From Arenicola marina (Eukaryota > Annelida > Polychaeta > Arenicolidae): DNA of 64,000 nt. Location of the stretch: assembly GCA_964019135.1 (NCBI GenBank), contig OZ025257.1:11001971-11065970 (forward strand). Direction: 5' to 3'. Under the pieces are notes generated by a model, which was not told where the DNA came from, did not search any database, and saw nothing but the letters and a program-made list of their open reading frames with translations. Shown here one piece after another: positions 12,016-25,700 of this stretch. Position 1 is the first letter of the stretch; each line of letters begins with the position of its first letter. The position numbers and the translations under genes were made by a program.

Positions 12016-13735
12016 GAGGGCGAGGGAAATATATATAAAATCGTAAATCAGCCATGGATACTTCACTGCCATCATTCAACATTGCCATATTGGTTGGACA
12101 CAACGTAATCGTCGGTGGATCATTCCGACAGGCCGTGTGCAGCCCATCTTTTGTTGAAAACTTTCAAAGGGTAGAACAAAGAATCTGGAATCCGTCATGA
12201 TGCACCCGTTTAATGTTTGCTTCATCGAATCCATGGCAACTCGTGAAAAAGTGCGCAACGCCTTGGACCCGAAGAAATAACCACGAACTCCGTACGACTC
12301 CGAGCTATGACCGCGATCACTGACCATGCCGGCCTAGTCTTAACTTTGGACGGGTGTATATTTTTGGGGTCAAGGGTCTAATACTAAAAGGAAACATGTT
12401 GTGGATTCGTGCAACACTTTCCAAAGAACGTTAATGTTAATAGCGATTCCTGGTAAAATTGATTAGGAACCTACCGAATGACTTGAAAACTTGCAAACCG
12501 TATATACTTACATCGACTTAACTACTGTGCGAAATTCACGCTGATATTTGTTATAATATCGTAGTCCTAATATTGGACCTTGCCAAAGTTTTCCAATATG
12601 GTTGTGCATTAAAATACAAACGATAAATTGCCCAATCCTCCTCATATTTCACGATATCAACTCCTAGTTATAGTCGACATATCTACGCTGCCCTCTTGTC
12701 AGAATTCTACCTCGCCAAGTCCTGGATATCTTAACAGACAGGGGGTTACGGTGTATGCTGCGTAATATATATGCATTGAAAGATCTCCACATAGCGTTCA
12801 ATCACGCATTTAGTCAATTATTATAAATCGTTCACTAGTGGCACGCGTAAATTATCTGATCACAAAATTGTTCACCTACATTATATATGATCGTCCCATT
12901 TTTTTCACAAACGTTGTAGACGCGGCAATGTCAGAATTTTAAGGACTTGATACCCATGAAAGCCGCACTTTCTCAGACGATTTTAGACAAAAACATGTCA
13001 ACATACCATCGTATTAACTGCATACCATATATACCGTGTACTTATGCACTACACTAAGAATCTATAAATACGTAATTTTTATTAAACCATTGTTTAGGTT
13101 TTTGTGGGTATATATTATTGCATGAGTGTGAAATATTAAAGCTGTTAATACATCAAATGCGCCCCCCCCCCCCCCCATTAATTAGAGGCATGTCAAATAC
13201 CGGTAACTTGAATGAAAATGTAATGATTATATTGAGTAAATACATATATAGTGTGCATAAAATAATGGTTAGAGGTAAAGTTTCATAAATATTTATATGT
13301 TTTGGGCCCGACTGATGCACCTCGTTAAAATATGCCATTATCTATTACCATGCGTAGGTCATCAAAATTATAACATCGTTGCATGCCCGTGTGTGCCGTT
13401 TACATGAATAAAGATTTGATCACACACTCGTATATGAAGGAATTAAGAGATTAAGCAATGTGCCTTAAAACGGACATGCTTGACTTACATCACGCAGCAA
13501 GCTATTCCACCGCCTCAGCCCTGATCATGCCAGTCTCCCGTTTTGGCCACTGCCCTTTCAATTTCAATCTAAGAAATATTCTAACAACGGATATATAGCG
13601 TTAAAGGGTATCACATTGAGCGATAATCGGGAGTCAATAACAGTTTGTACTCTCTGCCGCTCCTTTTGTACGTATAGATCTAGGTTTAAATTTCATACTT
13701 TAAAAGCACTGACAAAGAAAGGAGTCACAGTAACC
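12016..13735. other. Spacer upstream of METTL3
   Basis: AT-rich DNA with a poly-C run near 13162-13177. Small frames at 12076-12327 and 13153-13338 (minus) resemble nothing I know. The METTL3 promoter and any 5' non-coding exon must lie here or overlap 13.4-13.7 kb, but I see no TATA box or initiator that I would defend. Confidence 0.45.
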
Positions 13736-16700
13736 ATGGCGTCGGGAACCTGGAGTGACATCCAGGCGCTCAAGATGAAGCAGACCACGATGAGGGAGCG
13801 GATAGCGAGGCGAAAGAAGGAACGGCAGGAGGTGGAGGCCGAGCTGATCGGGTCCCCGGTGGCCGGAGTCGGGGCGGCGACGGCCGGCGGGACAGGCGGC
13901 CTGGGGGGCTCGCCGATCGCAACCACGTCCACTGCGTCCGCCACCAGTACGACCGGCAGTACGCAGGGCTCTGGTCAGTGAACTGCTGCACAGAAGCCAT
14001 GGTGCTGTTTATTGTTTTTGTTTCATGGAAATGACCAGATAACACATAGTTAAACATTATCTACTTCAGTTATCAGGTTATTCATTTCATACAAATAGTT
14101 TAACGTTTTCAATGATATATTTACCTATATAGACCAGGTGCTATATCTTTTTGTTAATGTATGCTAGCTTTTGAAACGCTGTCTATCTTATCAGTTTTTT
14201 AATTTATCAGGGCTTTACACTCCAAACATTACCTTATCGTTCAGGATAAGTTATTATTACTTATCCCACCTGATATTACATTATACGTTAAAGGACCCCT
14301 GATATTGACTTATCCCCCCAAAAATTACTTAACATCAATATAATAAGGCAGTTGAAAATGAATGAGGTAAAGGGAATAATAAGAAGGTTACAAAAGTTTG
14401 GAACAGTTTATACTTGTCCTGTTGGACAAGTACAGGGAAGTGTTTACTTATAATCTGAAAGGCATGATCACTCATCCCGGACAAGTGGACAAGCATTAAT
14501 GTTGAGTCCTGCTTATTATATGGCAGGAGAAACAGTATGTATAGATGAGAAATTCATATATCATCATGATATTTATATGCTATTTTGTATCAGCAATCTT
14601 CTCTGGAAAATCTTATTATTTACCAATGGGCTATGAAGGTATTATATACCTAAAATATGTAAAACCTCAGTTTCCGCAGTTATATGCACCCTATTTAGAT
14701 ATATTAATAATGTATAATAAGGAACCTAGTCATAATCTCTATTAAACTTGTATTTTTTCTTACTTCTTCCAGATATGAAACAGGCTAACAGTGTGTCATT
14801 GGCTACTTCTGGAATCTCCAAAGTTGCAGGCTTGCTTGCCTCTTCAACAGCATCTATTTCGCCAAAGCCTTCAAAGCCAGAAGAAGCACTGTCATTACCA
14901 ACGGAACTGGTGGAAGAAATTGAAAAAAGACTTCTTGTTTTATTGGATGATATTACTTTGACCATGCCAGTGGAAAGTAGCAGCCTTGTAAACTCTGTAT
15001 CAAAATTATTAGAGAAAGAAATTCCACCAATGGCTGTTGAGGATCTGCTGGAAAAATTTGCTGCTCAGACATGGATCAGGTACTTCAATGTTACTTTGGG
15101 AACTATGCATTCATGTATATATACTATTTACATGCATGCTTGGACATTCCCAATGCTATAATGTGCTCCACTCCACAACATCAGGTATAGCTCATAGCTG
15201 TGCACAGAATATTGAAGTTGTTATATTACTTTTATTATCATTGGGTTGCTTTCAGAGAAATGATGCACATATAATAAGACAGACAGCAACAAGTTGCTTA
15301 GTTTAAACCTGTGACCTAAATTGTAAAGTTATCTCCTATGCACATGTCTAAGGTTTCATCTCTATTTTATAGCATTAAGAATGCAGATGCTGGGAGTCTG
15401 AGTCGTTTCATTGTGGCCTCTGTCGCACATAGCCAGGTATGTATGTTATGTGTAGAGTGTTTTTCACATTACAGCATTAACATGAATTATGACTTTTGTC
15501 ATATTTGTGTTGGTTAGCTTTAAGGATATTATTTTGCTCATGTGTTTGATATTCTATTGTCAAACTGTATACACTCCTGTTTTGCTTGTCGCAATACAGA
15601 TGTCATTGATGCCTACAATATATTAATTTCTAAATGTGTTGGTAATGACTGTTTTTGTTTGTTTTGATATTGTCACTCCAGCTCTCTGCTGTGACCAATG
15701 AGCTGCAAGGACTAAAAGAGGAAGTGGAACATAGAAAGAGGAAGTTTGAGCATCTTGAAAGGTGAAGTATATGTAACTGGAAAAAGTACAGCTGTGCAGC
15801 ATGTTTCTTGTTTGTTTTGAAGAATCGATTGCTACAGGTCTATTTCATTGTGCAAGTAACATCATTAGCGTCTATAAATTGCACTTTGTGGTTTAACAGA
15901 CTCCTAGCTTAAGTTGTAAGCAGGCTGAGCTGCAGATCAACTAATGACGAACTGGCACATGCATCTGGTGTATTTTTTGTCCAACCCCATTTCATTGTCC
16001 TGAGAGGTATCTTAACCCTGATATGTTCAAATCTCAAAGTCTCTTGTCAACACAGGATCTTGGCTAAGGTGGGAACAAACCCAAAGAAACGCTGGGACTA
16101 CAATAATATATATAATATATGATAATATTTTAAGCTGATATAAGTAAAACAAATGTTTCCTTATGGCTATCTATATTACAACAGCTGCCCATAATGAGGT
16201 GTTTAAATCTGAATGCAGCTTGCCAGATGACGTCCAGGTGCCGGCAAAACAAAGCAAGAAGGTGGAAACAGAGGATGAGGAAGACGCTGTCGAAGTAGGA
16301 TTCTCATCCCAGCATATGACAATATTAATACCTCAGAAAAAAAGAAGCCTGTGTTCGTTATCATGGCGTTAAATGTCACAGGGTTAAATGTATCATATTA
16401 TTGTAATTGTGGACTAACAGTGGAAGATTTAAAATCCTGTACAAAGTCTTATACCAATACAACAGTTGCCATGACTACAATATAAGGTACTTTATAAAAG
16501 CCACCGGTATCTCACACTTCTTATGCAGGCCATGATTATTATGCTGTTCATGTGCATGTGGTTACTCTTGCCTTGCCAGAGTTTACTTTCCATGGAGTCC
16601 GCAAAACAGAGGGAAAACAAAAAGATGAATGAAGAAATCTTGAATTTGCTCAGCAAGCCGACGGCAAAGGTGAGTAAGCATCGATGTGAGAATAGGATAC

Positions 16701-19700
16701 CACCTGTTGGTCACAGGAGCCTATAACTTAACTGTAATGAAGGCCCTATCGCAGGATGGGAAGTATCAACGGTAGAACGGAGCCCTTACTTTCCCCTACT
16801 GTGTCCGATGACAGACATACACTCAGTATCCTTTTGTGCACATGTAGGTTAAACTGTCCCACACGATCACGAGCGCCTAACTTCTTCGTTCATTAGTAGT
16901 CCCCACGCGGTCATCTGCACGAAGCCCCACCTCTCATAGTCTCTTAATATATGGCAATATATAGACTATGTATGAGAGGTGGGGATGACCGCGTGGGGAC
17001 TACTAATGAACGAAGAAGTTAAGTGCTCGTGCACACGATGACCTTTGAACGTAACTGACCAGATAGACGACGGAACCCTCAGGTTGTTCCCGCCCCTCTC
17101 CCATCCATGTGAAAAAGTGGTGAAAGTGTCCTGAACATACACCCAACCAACCATCCATGTGACATTGGAATGTAACTGACCTGATAGAAGACAGTAACTC
17201 TCAGGTTGTTCCCGCTTGTCTCCCATCCGAGTTGCCGGTATGTGTGTAGCGGTTAACACTATGCAAGCACAAGCAACGAAGGATTGAAATATTTTTAACT
17301 GACAACCTTTCGCTCATCGGGATTACTGTTATTTTATTAAATGCCACCGAGCATCCAACCTACTTGCAACTGCGTCATACTATTGACCTTAAAAGTGTCC
17401 TGCTTATTCCTTTGTAGGAACAATCATTGATTGAAAAGTTCAAGTCCCAAGGTGGTAAGTTAGACAGTTTTATCATTAATGCCGTTCAATCGGTGACATT
17501 CTAACCGGGGGTAAACACAATTTTGCATTACAAGTCTTCAGAAAAAGACGATTTTTCGTTTTCGAAATCGACTCGTATTATTTGTTTGATTAGAAGAATG
17601 ATATGATTAACTCGATATGATGGGATATTTTTCGGTTCTAGAATTTTACCAGAAAAGGATTCACAATGATATTGATATAACACAAAATTTGGGAGAAAAG
17701 TGGTTTGCTTTAGTAGTATGTACCTATTTCTTACCCTGTTGATATTGTGCTATTGTCATGCGGATCCCAGGGGCCCAGGTTAAGGAATTCTGTCCCAATG
17801 GCACGAAGGAAGAGTGCATGAAAGTGACCAGCGGCTGCCGTCCATGTGAGAAACTTCACTTCAGGAAGATCATTCACAAACATACGGACGGTGAGAATGC
17901 TATATATGGCACTTTTCCATATTTAGGTGCCGTAATCTTCTTTTTTGTAGCCGCGGCTTGCATTAGCAATTGGTGTGATGAACGAATGATCGGGTTTCAC
18001 CGCAAAGTCGCGGTGCGGCTTAATTACGGCATGTTGGTGATTTCAATAGAGCGTTTTTTTGGGTGCTGGCGTATAGTTGTAGTGGGTGGGTGCAGTGTGC
18101 GGGTTATCTATCAAGTTAAGCTTGGGTTCAATCAAGGGTCTACCAGTGCCACTAAGCTTGTTCGAGCTGTGTGCTCTAACTCCCAGGTCGGATCGCTTTT
18201 TCTTCCACTCTCGCATGTCTTTCATTGAAACCAAAGTGCTCATCAGTAGCCGATTCGCATATTTATCATTTATTGTAATGAAATCTTTAAGCGTCTTGTC
18301 ATGCTGGCCAACTGCAACTCTAAGGCGCCATGTACGTTAAAGCTGCTCACACAGCAATGTCCCACCTACCTATACATTATGATTTTCAAAATGTTTTTAA
18401 GAAATGTCTTGGACGCAATTAATCTGATTGTGTGAATGTAAACTGTATGAAATCGATATGTCATCATATTTAAAATAGCAAAAAACCGCTGCGATGTCCT
18501 AATACTATTTAATGTAGCACACAATAAAAGCATTGTTTATTGCATCTAATAAGTGTATTCATTTGGAGTTAAGAACGTAGTAAATACATACTTTCAGTGA
18601 ACGGTTCCTCAGGGAAAATGGTTCTGAGTACCTTTAACATGTTGAGGCGTTGTCTTACAGAGTCGCTGGGCGACTGTTCCTTCCTGAACACGTGTTTCCA
18701 CATGGACACGTGTAAGTACGTCCACTACGAGATAGACTACCCTGAGATTGTGGCCTCCAGCCTCCGCCCCGACGCCGCCTACCGAGGAAAGGGTTTGATG
18801 GAGGGCTCCACCGTCCTCTTCCCACCTCAGGTCAGTGGCTCCTTAACCACGCCAACGTGTACCCCGTGGCTTGTGTATAGCGCGTTCGGCTATTTTCCCG
18901 TGTGTTCTGCGAGGCCAGTCCAAGCGGCCGGTGCGTGGTTCGAGTCCCACCTGTGCAAATGTCTGTTTGTGCAGGATAAAGATCGCATGGCTTTTTTGCG
19001 CAGAGAGTAGAGGGTTACCCCGGGCGATTGATACCCTATGAAATGTAATATCAACCATGGTGTACTGATGCATGGACTTTGGTCAACAAATTGCCTAAAC
19101 GTTTTTTGCAATGTGATCTAATTGTCCCAATGGCTTCTTTTAATGCAACGTGGAATAGAATTCCGAACATTTTGTAATTAACATTTATTTTAAGTGATGT
19201 TTCACTTCAAGGGGCTCCATATTTCAGTGGAGGAAGATTTCCAGTTAACGTGTAAGTGACACCGGTTTATTTGTTACTCAGTGGGTGCAGTGCGACATGC
19301 GGCTGTTCGACATGTCTGTGCTGGGCAAGTTCTCTGTCATCATGGCGGACCCCCCCTGGGACATCCACATGGAGCTCCCCTACGGCACCATGAGTGACGA
19401 CGAGATGCGCAAACTGAACGTGCCCGTCCTGCAGGATGACGGCTTCATCTTCCTCTGGGTCACCGGCAGGTCAGGGACGTCTTTATCATCTTCCTCTGGG
19501 TCACCGGCAGGTCAGGGACGTCTTTATCATCTTCCTCTGGGTCACCGGCAGGTCAGGGACGTCCTTATTACCTTCCTCTGGGTCACCGGCAGGTCAGGGA
19601 CGTCTTTATTATCTTCCTCTGGGTCACCGGCAGGTCAGGGACGTCTTTATTACCTTCCTCTGGGTCACCGGCAGGTCAGGGACGTCTTTATTATCTTCCT

Positions 19701-22700
19701 CTGGGTCACCGGCAGGTCAGGGACGTCTTTATTATCTTCCTCTGGGTCACCGGCAGGTCAGGGACGTCTTTATTACCTTCCTCTGGGTCACCGGCAGGTC
19801 AGGGACGTCTTTATTATCTTCCTCTGGGTCACCGGCAGGTCAGGGACGTCTTTATTACCTTCCTCTGGGTCACCGGCAGGTCAGGGACGTCTTTATTACC
19901 TTCCTCTGGGTCACCGGCAGGTCAGGGACGTCTTTATTACCTTCCTCTGGGTCACCGGCAGGTCAGGGACGTCTTTATTACCTTCCTCTGGGTCACCGGC
20001 AGGTCAGGGACGTCTTTATTACCTTCCTCTGGGTCACCGGCAGGTCAGGGACGTCTTTATTATCTTCCTCTGGGTCACCGGCAGGTCAGGGACGTCTTTA
20101 TTACCTTCCTCTGGGTCACCGGCAGGTCAGGGACGTCTTTATTATCTTCCTCTGGGTCACCGGCAGGTCAGGGACGTCTTTATTATCTTCCTCTGGGTCA
20201 CCGGCAGGTCAGGGACGTCTTTATTACCTTCCTCTGGGTCACCGGCAGGTCAGGGACGTCTTTATTATCTTCCTCTGGGTCACCGGCAGGTCAGGGACGT
20301 CTTTATTACCTTCCTCTGGGTCACCGGCAGGTCAGGGACGTCTTTATTACCTTCCTCTGGGTCACCGGCAGGTCAGGGACGTCTTTATTACCTTCCTCTG
20401 GGTCACCGGCAGGTCAGGGACGTCTTTATTACCTTCCTCTGGGTCACCGGCAGGTCAGGAACGTTTTTATTATCTTCCTCTGGGTCACCGGCAGGTCGGG
20501 GGCGTCTTAATTATCTCCCTCTGGGTCAACGGCAGGTCAGGGACGTCTTTATTATCTTAATCTGGGTCACCGGCAGGTCAGGGAAGTCTTTATTATCTTA
20601 ATCTGGGTCACCGGCAGGTCAGGGACGTCTTTATTATCTTCCTCTGGGTCACCGGCAGGTCGAGGACGTCTTTATTATCTTCCTCTGGGTCACCGGCAGG
20701 TCAGGGACGTCTGTATTATCTTAATCTGGGTCACCGGCAGGTCAGGGACGTCTTTATTATCTTCCTCTGGGTCACCGGCAGGTCGAGGACGTCTTTATTA
20801 TCTTCCTCTGGGTCACTGGCAGGTCGGGGACGTCTTAATTATCTTCCTCTGGGTCACCGGCAGGTCAGGTAGGGCTTTATTATCTTCCTCTTGGGCACCG
20901 GCGGGTCAGGGTCACTTTTGCAGCTTCATTTTTTTCAATTTTATTTTACCTTTCTTTTACTGAAAGACATGTCCATTAAATAATGATTGATATTTGTCTT
21001 GGTGGAGTAAGGTTATTTTATCTCGTTCTTTTTCCTCTCGTAGAGCCATGGAACTGGGTCGAGAATGCTTACGGTTGTGGGGGTAAGTAATTATATGTGT
21101 ATTTGATCTGTCCGTACAATGAACATCAGGAGGATTTATATAAATTAAACAATGTTAAAAACGTGTGGCCCGTCTTTAAATGGTTTTGCATCCTCCTGTA
21201 CAGATAGTAAATGCCATGCGTCTTACTGTACGCTTATGAATGTCTTATTGCTGCGGCCCCACCTATATTTGTCCCTGTATCTTTACCCGATAGTTGTCGA
21301 TCTTTCTTACTATACGTCGTGTTCCACCATCAAGCCATCGCATGTATAGTGAAGAACGCTAGTGGACTTACGTTGCTCTCATTTCCTCGCAAAGTACGCG
21401 GCTGTGATCTGTACTAATGTTTCTCGTGCGTTGCTTAGCTACGAGCGCATTGATGAGATCATCTGGGTGAAAACCAATCAGCTGCAGCGAATCATCCGCA
21501 CTGGGCGAACCGGCCACTGGCTGAACCACGGCAAGGAACACTGTCTGGTGAGTGTCTTATCAATGTCTGAATCACGGCAAAGAACACTGTCTGGTAAGTG
21601 TCTTATCACTGGCTGAACCACGGCAAGGAACACTGTCTGGTAAGTGTCTTATCACTGGCTGAACTACGGCAAGGAACACTCTCTGGTGTCTTATCACTGG
21701 CTGAACTACGGCAAGGAACACTGTCTGGTGAATGTCTTATCAATGGCTGAACCACGGTAAGGCACACTGTCTGGTAAGTGTCTTATCGATGGCTGAACCA
21801 CGGCAAGGAACACTGTCTGGTAAGTGTCTTATCAATGTCTGAATCACGGCAAAGAACACTGTCTGGTAAGTGTCTTATCACTGGCTGAACCACGGCAAGG
21901 AACACTGTCTGGTAAGTGTCTTATCACTGGCTGAACTACGGCAAGGAACACTCTCTGGTGTCTTATCACTGGCTGAACTACGGCAAGGAACACTGTCTGG
22001 TGAATGTCTTATCAATGGCTGAACCACGGTAAGGCACACTGTCTGGTAAGTGTCTTATCGATGGCTGAACCACGGCAAGGAACACTGTCTGGTAAGTGTC
22101 TTATCAATGTCTGAATCACGGCAAAGAACACTGTCTGGTAAGTGTCTTATCACTGGCTGAACCACGGCAAGGAACACTGTCTGGTAAGTGTCTTATCACT
22201 GGCTGAACTACGGCAAGGAACACTCTCTGGTGTCTTATCACTGGCTGAACTACGGCAAGGAACACTGTCTGGTGAATGTCTTATCAATGGCTGAACCACG
22301 GTAAGGCACACTGTCTGGTGAGTGTCTTATCACTGGCTGAACCACGGCAAGGAACACTGTCTGGTAAGTGTCTTATCGATGGCTGAACCACGGCAAGGAA
22401 CACTGTCTGGTAAGTGTCTTATCACTGGCTGAACTACGGCAAGGAACACTGTCTGGTAAGTGTCTTATCACTGGCTGAACCACGGCAAGGAACACTGTCT
22501 GGTAAGTGTCTTATCACTGGTTGAACTACGGCAAGGAACACTGTCTGGTAAGTGTCTTATCACTGGCTGAACCACGGCAAGGAACACTGTCTGGTGAGTG
22601 TCTTATCACTGACTGAACCACGGCAAGGCACACTGTCTGGTGAGTGTCTTATCACTGGCTGAACTACGGCAAGGAACACTGTCTGGTAAGTGTCTTATCA

Positions 22701-25700
22701 CTGGCTGAACCACGGCAAGGAACACTGTCTGGTAAGTGTCTTATCACTGGCTGAACCACGGCAAGGAACACTGTCTGGTAAGTGTCTTATCACTGGCTGA
22801 ACCACGGCAAGGAACACTGTCTGGTGTCTTATCACTGGCTGAACCACGGTAAGGCACACTGTCTGGTAAGTGTCTTATCACTGGCTGAACCACGGTAAGG
22901 CACACCGTCTGGTAAGTGTCTTATCACTGACTGAACCACGGTAAGGCACACTGTCTGGTAAGTGTCTTATCACTGACTGAACCACGGTAAGACACACTGT
23001 CTGGTGAGTGTCTTATCACTGGCTGAACCACGGCAAGGCACACTGTCTGGTAAGTGTCTTATCACTGGCTGAACCACGGCAAGGCACACTGTCTGGTAAG
23101 TGTCTTATCACTGGCTGAACTACGGCAAGGAACACTGTCTGGTAACTGTCTTATCACTGTCTGAACTACGGCAAGGAACACTGTCTGGTAAGTGTCTTAC
23201 CACTGGCTGAACTACGGCAAGGAACACTGTCTGGTAAGTGTCTTATCACTGTCTGAACCACGGTAAGGCACACTGTCTGGTGAGTGTCTTATCACTGGCT
23301 GAACCACGGTAAGACACACTGTCTGGTAAGTGTCTTATTACTGGCTGAACCACGGTAAGGCACACCGTCTGGTAAGTGTTTTATCACTGACTGAACCACG
23401 GTAAGGCACACTGTCTGGTAAGTGTCTTATCACTGACTGAACCACGGTAAGGCACACTGTCTGGTGAGTGTTTTATCACTCTCTGAACCACGGCAAGGAA
23501 CACTGTCTGCTGAGTGTCTTATCACTGACTGAACCACGGCAAGGCACACTGTCTGGTGAGTGTCTTATCACTGACTGAACCACGGCAAGGCACACTGTCT
23601 GGTGAGTGTCTTATCACTGACTGAACCACGGCAAGGCACACTGTCTGGTGAGTGTCTTATCACTGACTGAACCACGGCAAGGAACACTGTCTGGTGAGTG
23701 TCTTATCACTGGCTGAACCACGGCAAAGAACACTGTCTGGTGGGTGTCTTATCACTGACTGAACCACGGCAATGCACACTGTCTGGTAAGTGTCTTATCA
23801 CTGGCTGAACCACGGCAAGGAACACTGTCTGGTAAGTGTCTTATCACTGGCTGAACTACGGCAAGGAACACTGTCTGGTGTCTTATCACTGGCTGAACCA
23901 CGGCAAGGAACACTGTCTGGTAAGTGTCTTATCACTGGCTGAACCACGGCAAGGAACACTGTCTGGTGAGTGTCTTATCACTGGCTGAACTACGGCAAGG
24001 AACACTGTCTGGTAAGTGTCTTATCACTGGCTGAACTACGGCAAGGAACACTGTCTGGTAAGTGTCTTATCACTGGCTGAACCACGGTAAGGCACACTGT
24101 CTGGTGAGTGTCTTATCACTGGCTGAACCACGGTAAGGCACACTGTCTGGTAAGTGTCTTATCACTGACTGAACCACGGTAAGGCACACCGTCTGGTAAG
24201 TGTCTTATCACTGGCTGAACCACGGTAAGGCACACTGTCTGGTGAGTGTCTTTTCACTGACTGAACCACGGTAAGGCACACTGTCTGGTGAGTGTCTTAT
24301 CACTGACTGAACCACGGTAAGGCACACTGTCTGGTGAGTGTCTTATCACTGACTGAACCACGGTAAGGCACACTGTCTGGTGAGTGTCTTATCACTGACT
24401 GAACCACCGTAAGGCACACTGTCTGGTGAGTGTCTTATCACTGGCTGAACTACGGCAAGGCACACTGTCTGGTGAGTGTCTTATCACTGACTGAACCACG
24501 GTAAGGCACACCGTCTGGTGAGTGTCTTATCACTGACTGAACCACGGTAAGGCACACTGTCTGGTGAGTGTCTTATCACTGACTGAACCACGGTAAGGCA
24601 CACTGTCTGGTGAGTGTCTTATCACTGACTGAACCACGGTAAGGCACACTGTCTGGTGAGTGTCTTATCACTGACTGAACCACCGTAAGGCACACTGTCT
24701 GGTGAGTGTCTTATCACTGACTGAACCACGGCAAGGAACACTGTCTGGTGTCTTATCACTGACTGAACCACGGTAAGGCACACTGTCTGGTGAGTGTCTT
24801 ATCACTGACTGAACCACGGTAAGGCACACTGTCTGGTGAGTGTCTTATCACTGACTGAACCACGGCAAGGCACACTGTCTGGTGAGTGTCTTATCACTGA
24901 CTGAACCACGGTAAGGCACACTGTCTGGTGAGTGTCTTATCACTGACTGAACCACCGTAAGGCACACTGTCTGGTGAGTGTCTTATCACTGACTGAACCA
25001 CCGTAAGGCACACTGTCTGGTGAGTGTCTTATCACTGACTGAACCACGGTAAGGCACACCGTCTGGTGAGTGTCTTATCACTGACTGAACCACGGTAAGG
25101 CACACTGTCTGGTGAGTGTCTTATCACTGACTGAACCACGGTAAGGCACAGTGTCTGGTGAGTGTCTTATCACTGGCTGAACCACGGCAAGGAACACTGT
25201 CTGGTGAGTGTCTTATCACTGACTGAACCACGACAAGGCACACTGTCTGGTGAGTGTCTTATCACTGACTGAACCACGGCAAGGCACACTGTCTGGTGAG
25301 TGTCTTATCACTGACTGAACCACGGCAAGGCACACTGTCTGGTGAGTGTCTTATCACTGACTGAACCACGGCAAGGAACACTGTCTGGTGAGTGTCTTAT
25401 CACTGGCTGAACCACGGCAAGGAACACTGTCTGGTGAGTGTCTTATCACTGACTGAACCACGGCAAGGCACACTGTCTGGTGAGTGTCTTATCACTGACT
25501 GAACCACGGCAATGCACACTGTCTGGTAAGTGTCTTATCACTGGCTGAACCACGGCCAGGAACACTGTCTGGTGTCTTATCACTGACTGAACCACGGCAA
25601 GGCACACTGTCTGGTAAGTATACATCTATGGTCCTTTCTCCTTCATAGATCGACGTTTCCCTGTAATCTGTGTCGGTACTACTGTTTTGTATAATAGTGA

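Noticed and set aside
19285-20601. A 438-codon open frame with 41-residue repeats starting in METTL3 exon 10
   Set aside because: Only the first 62 or so codons are exon. The rest is the 41-bp minisatellite read through its duplicated donors. A real 438-residue product would lack the rest of the methyltransferase domain.
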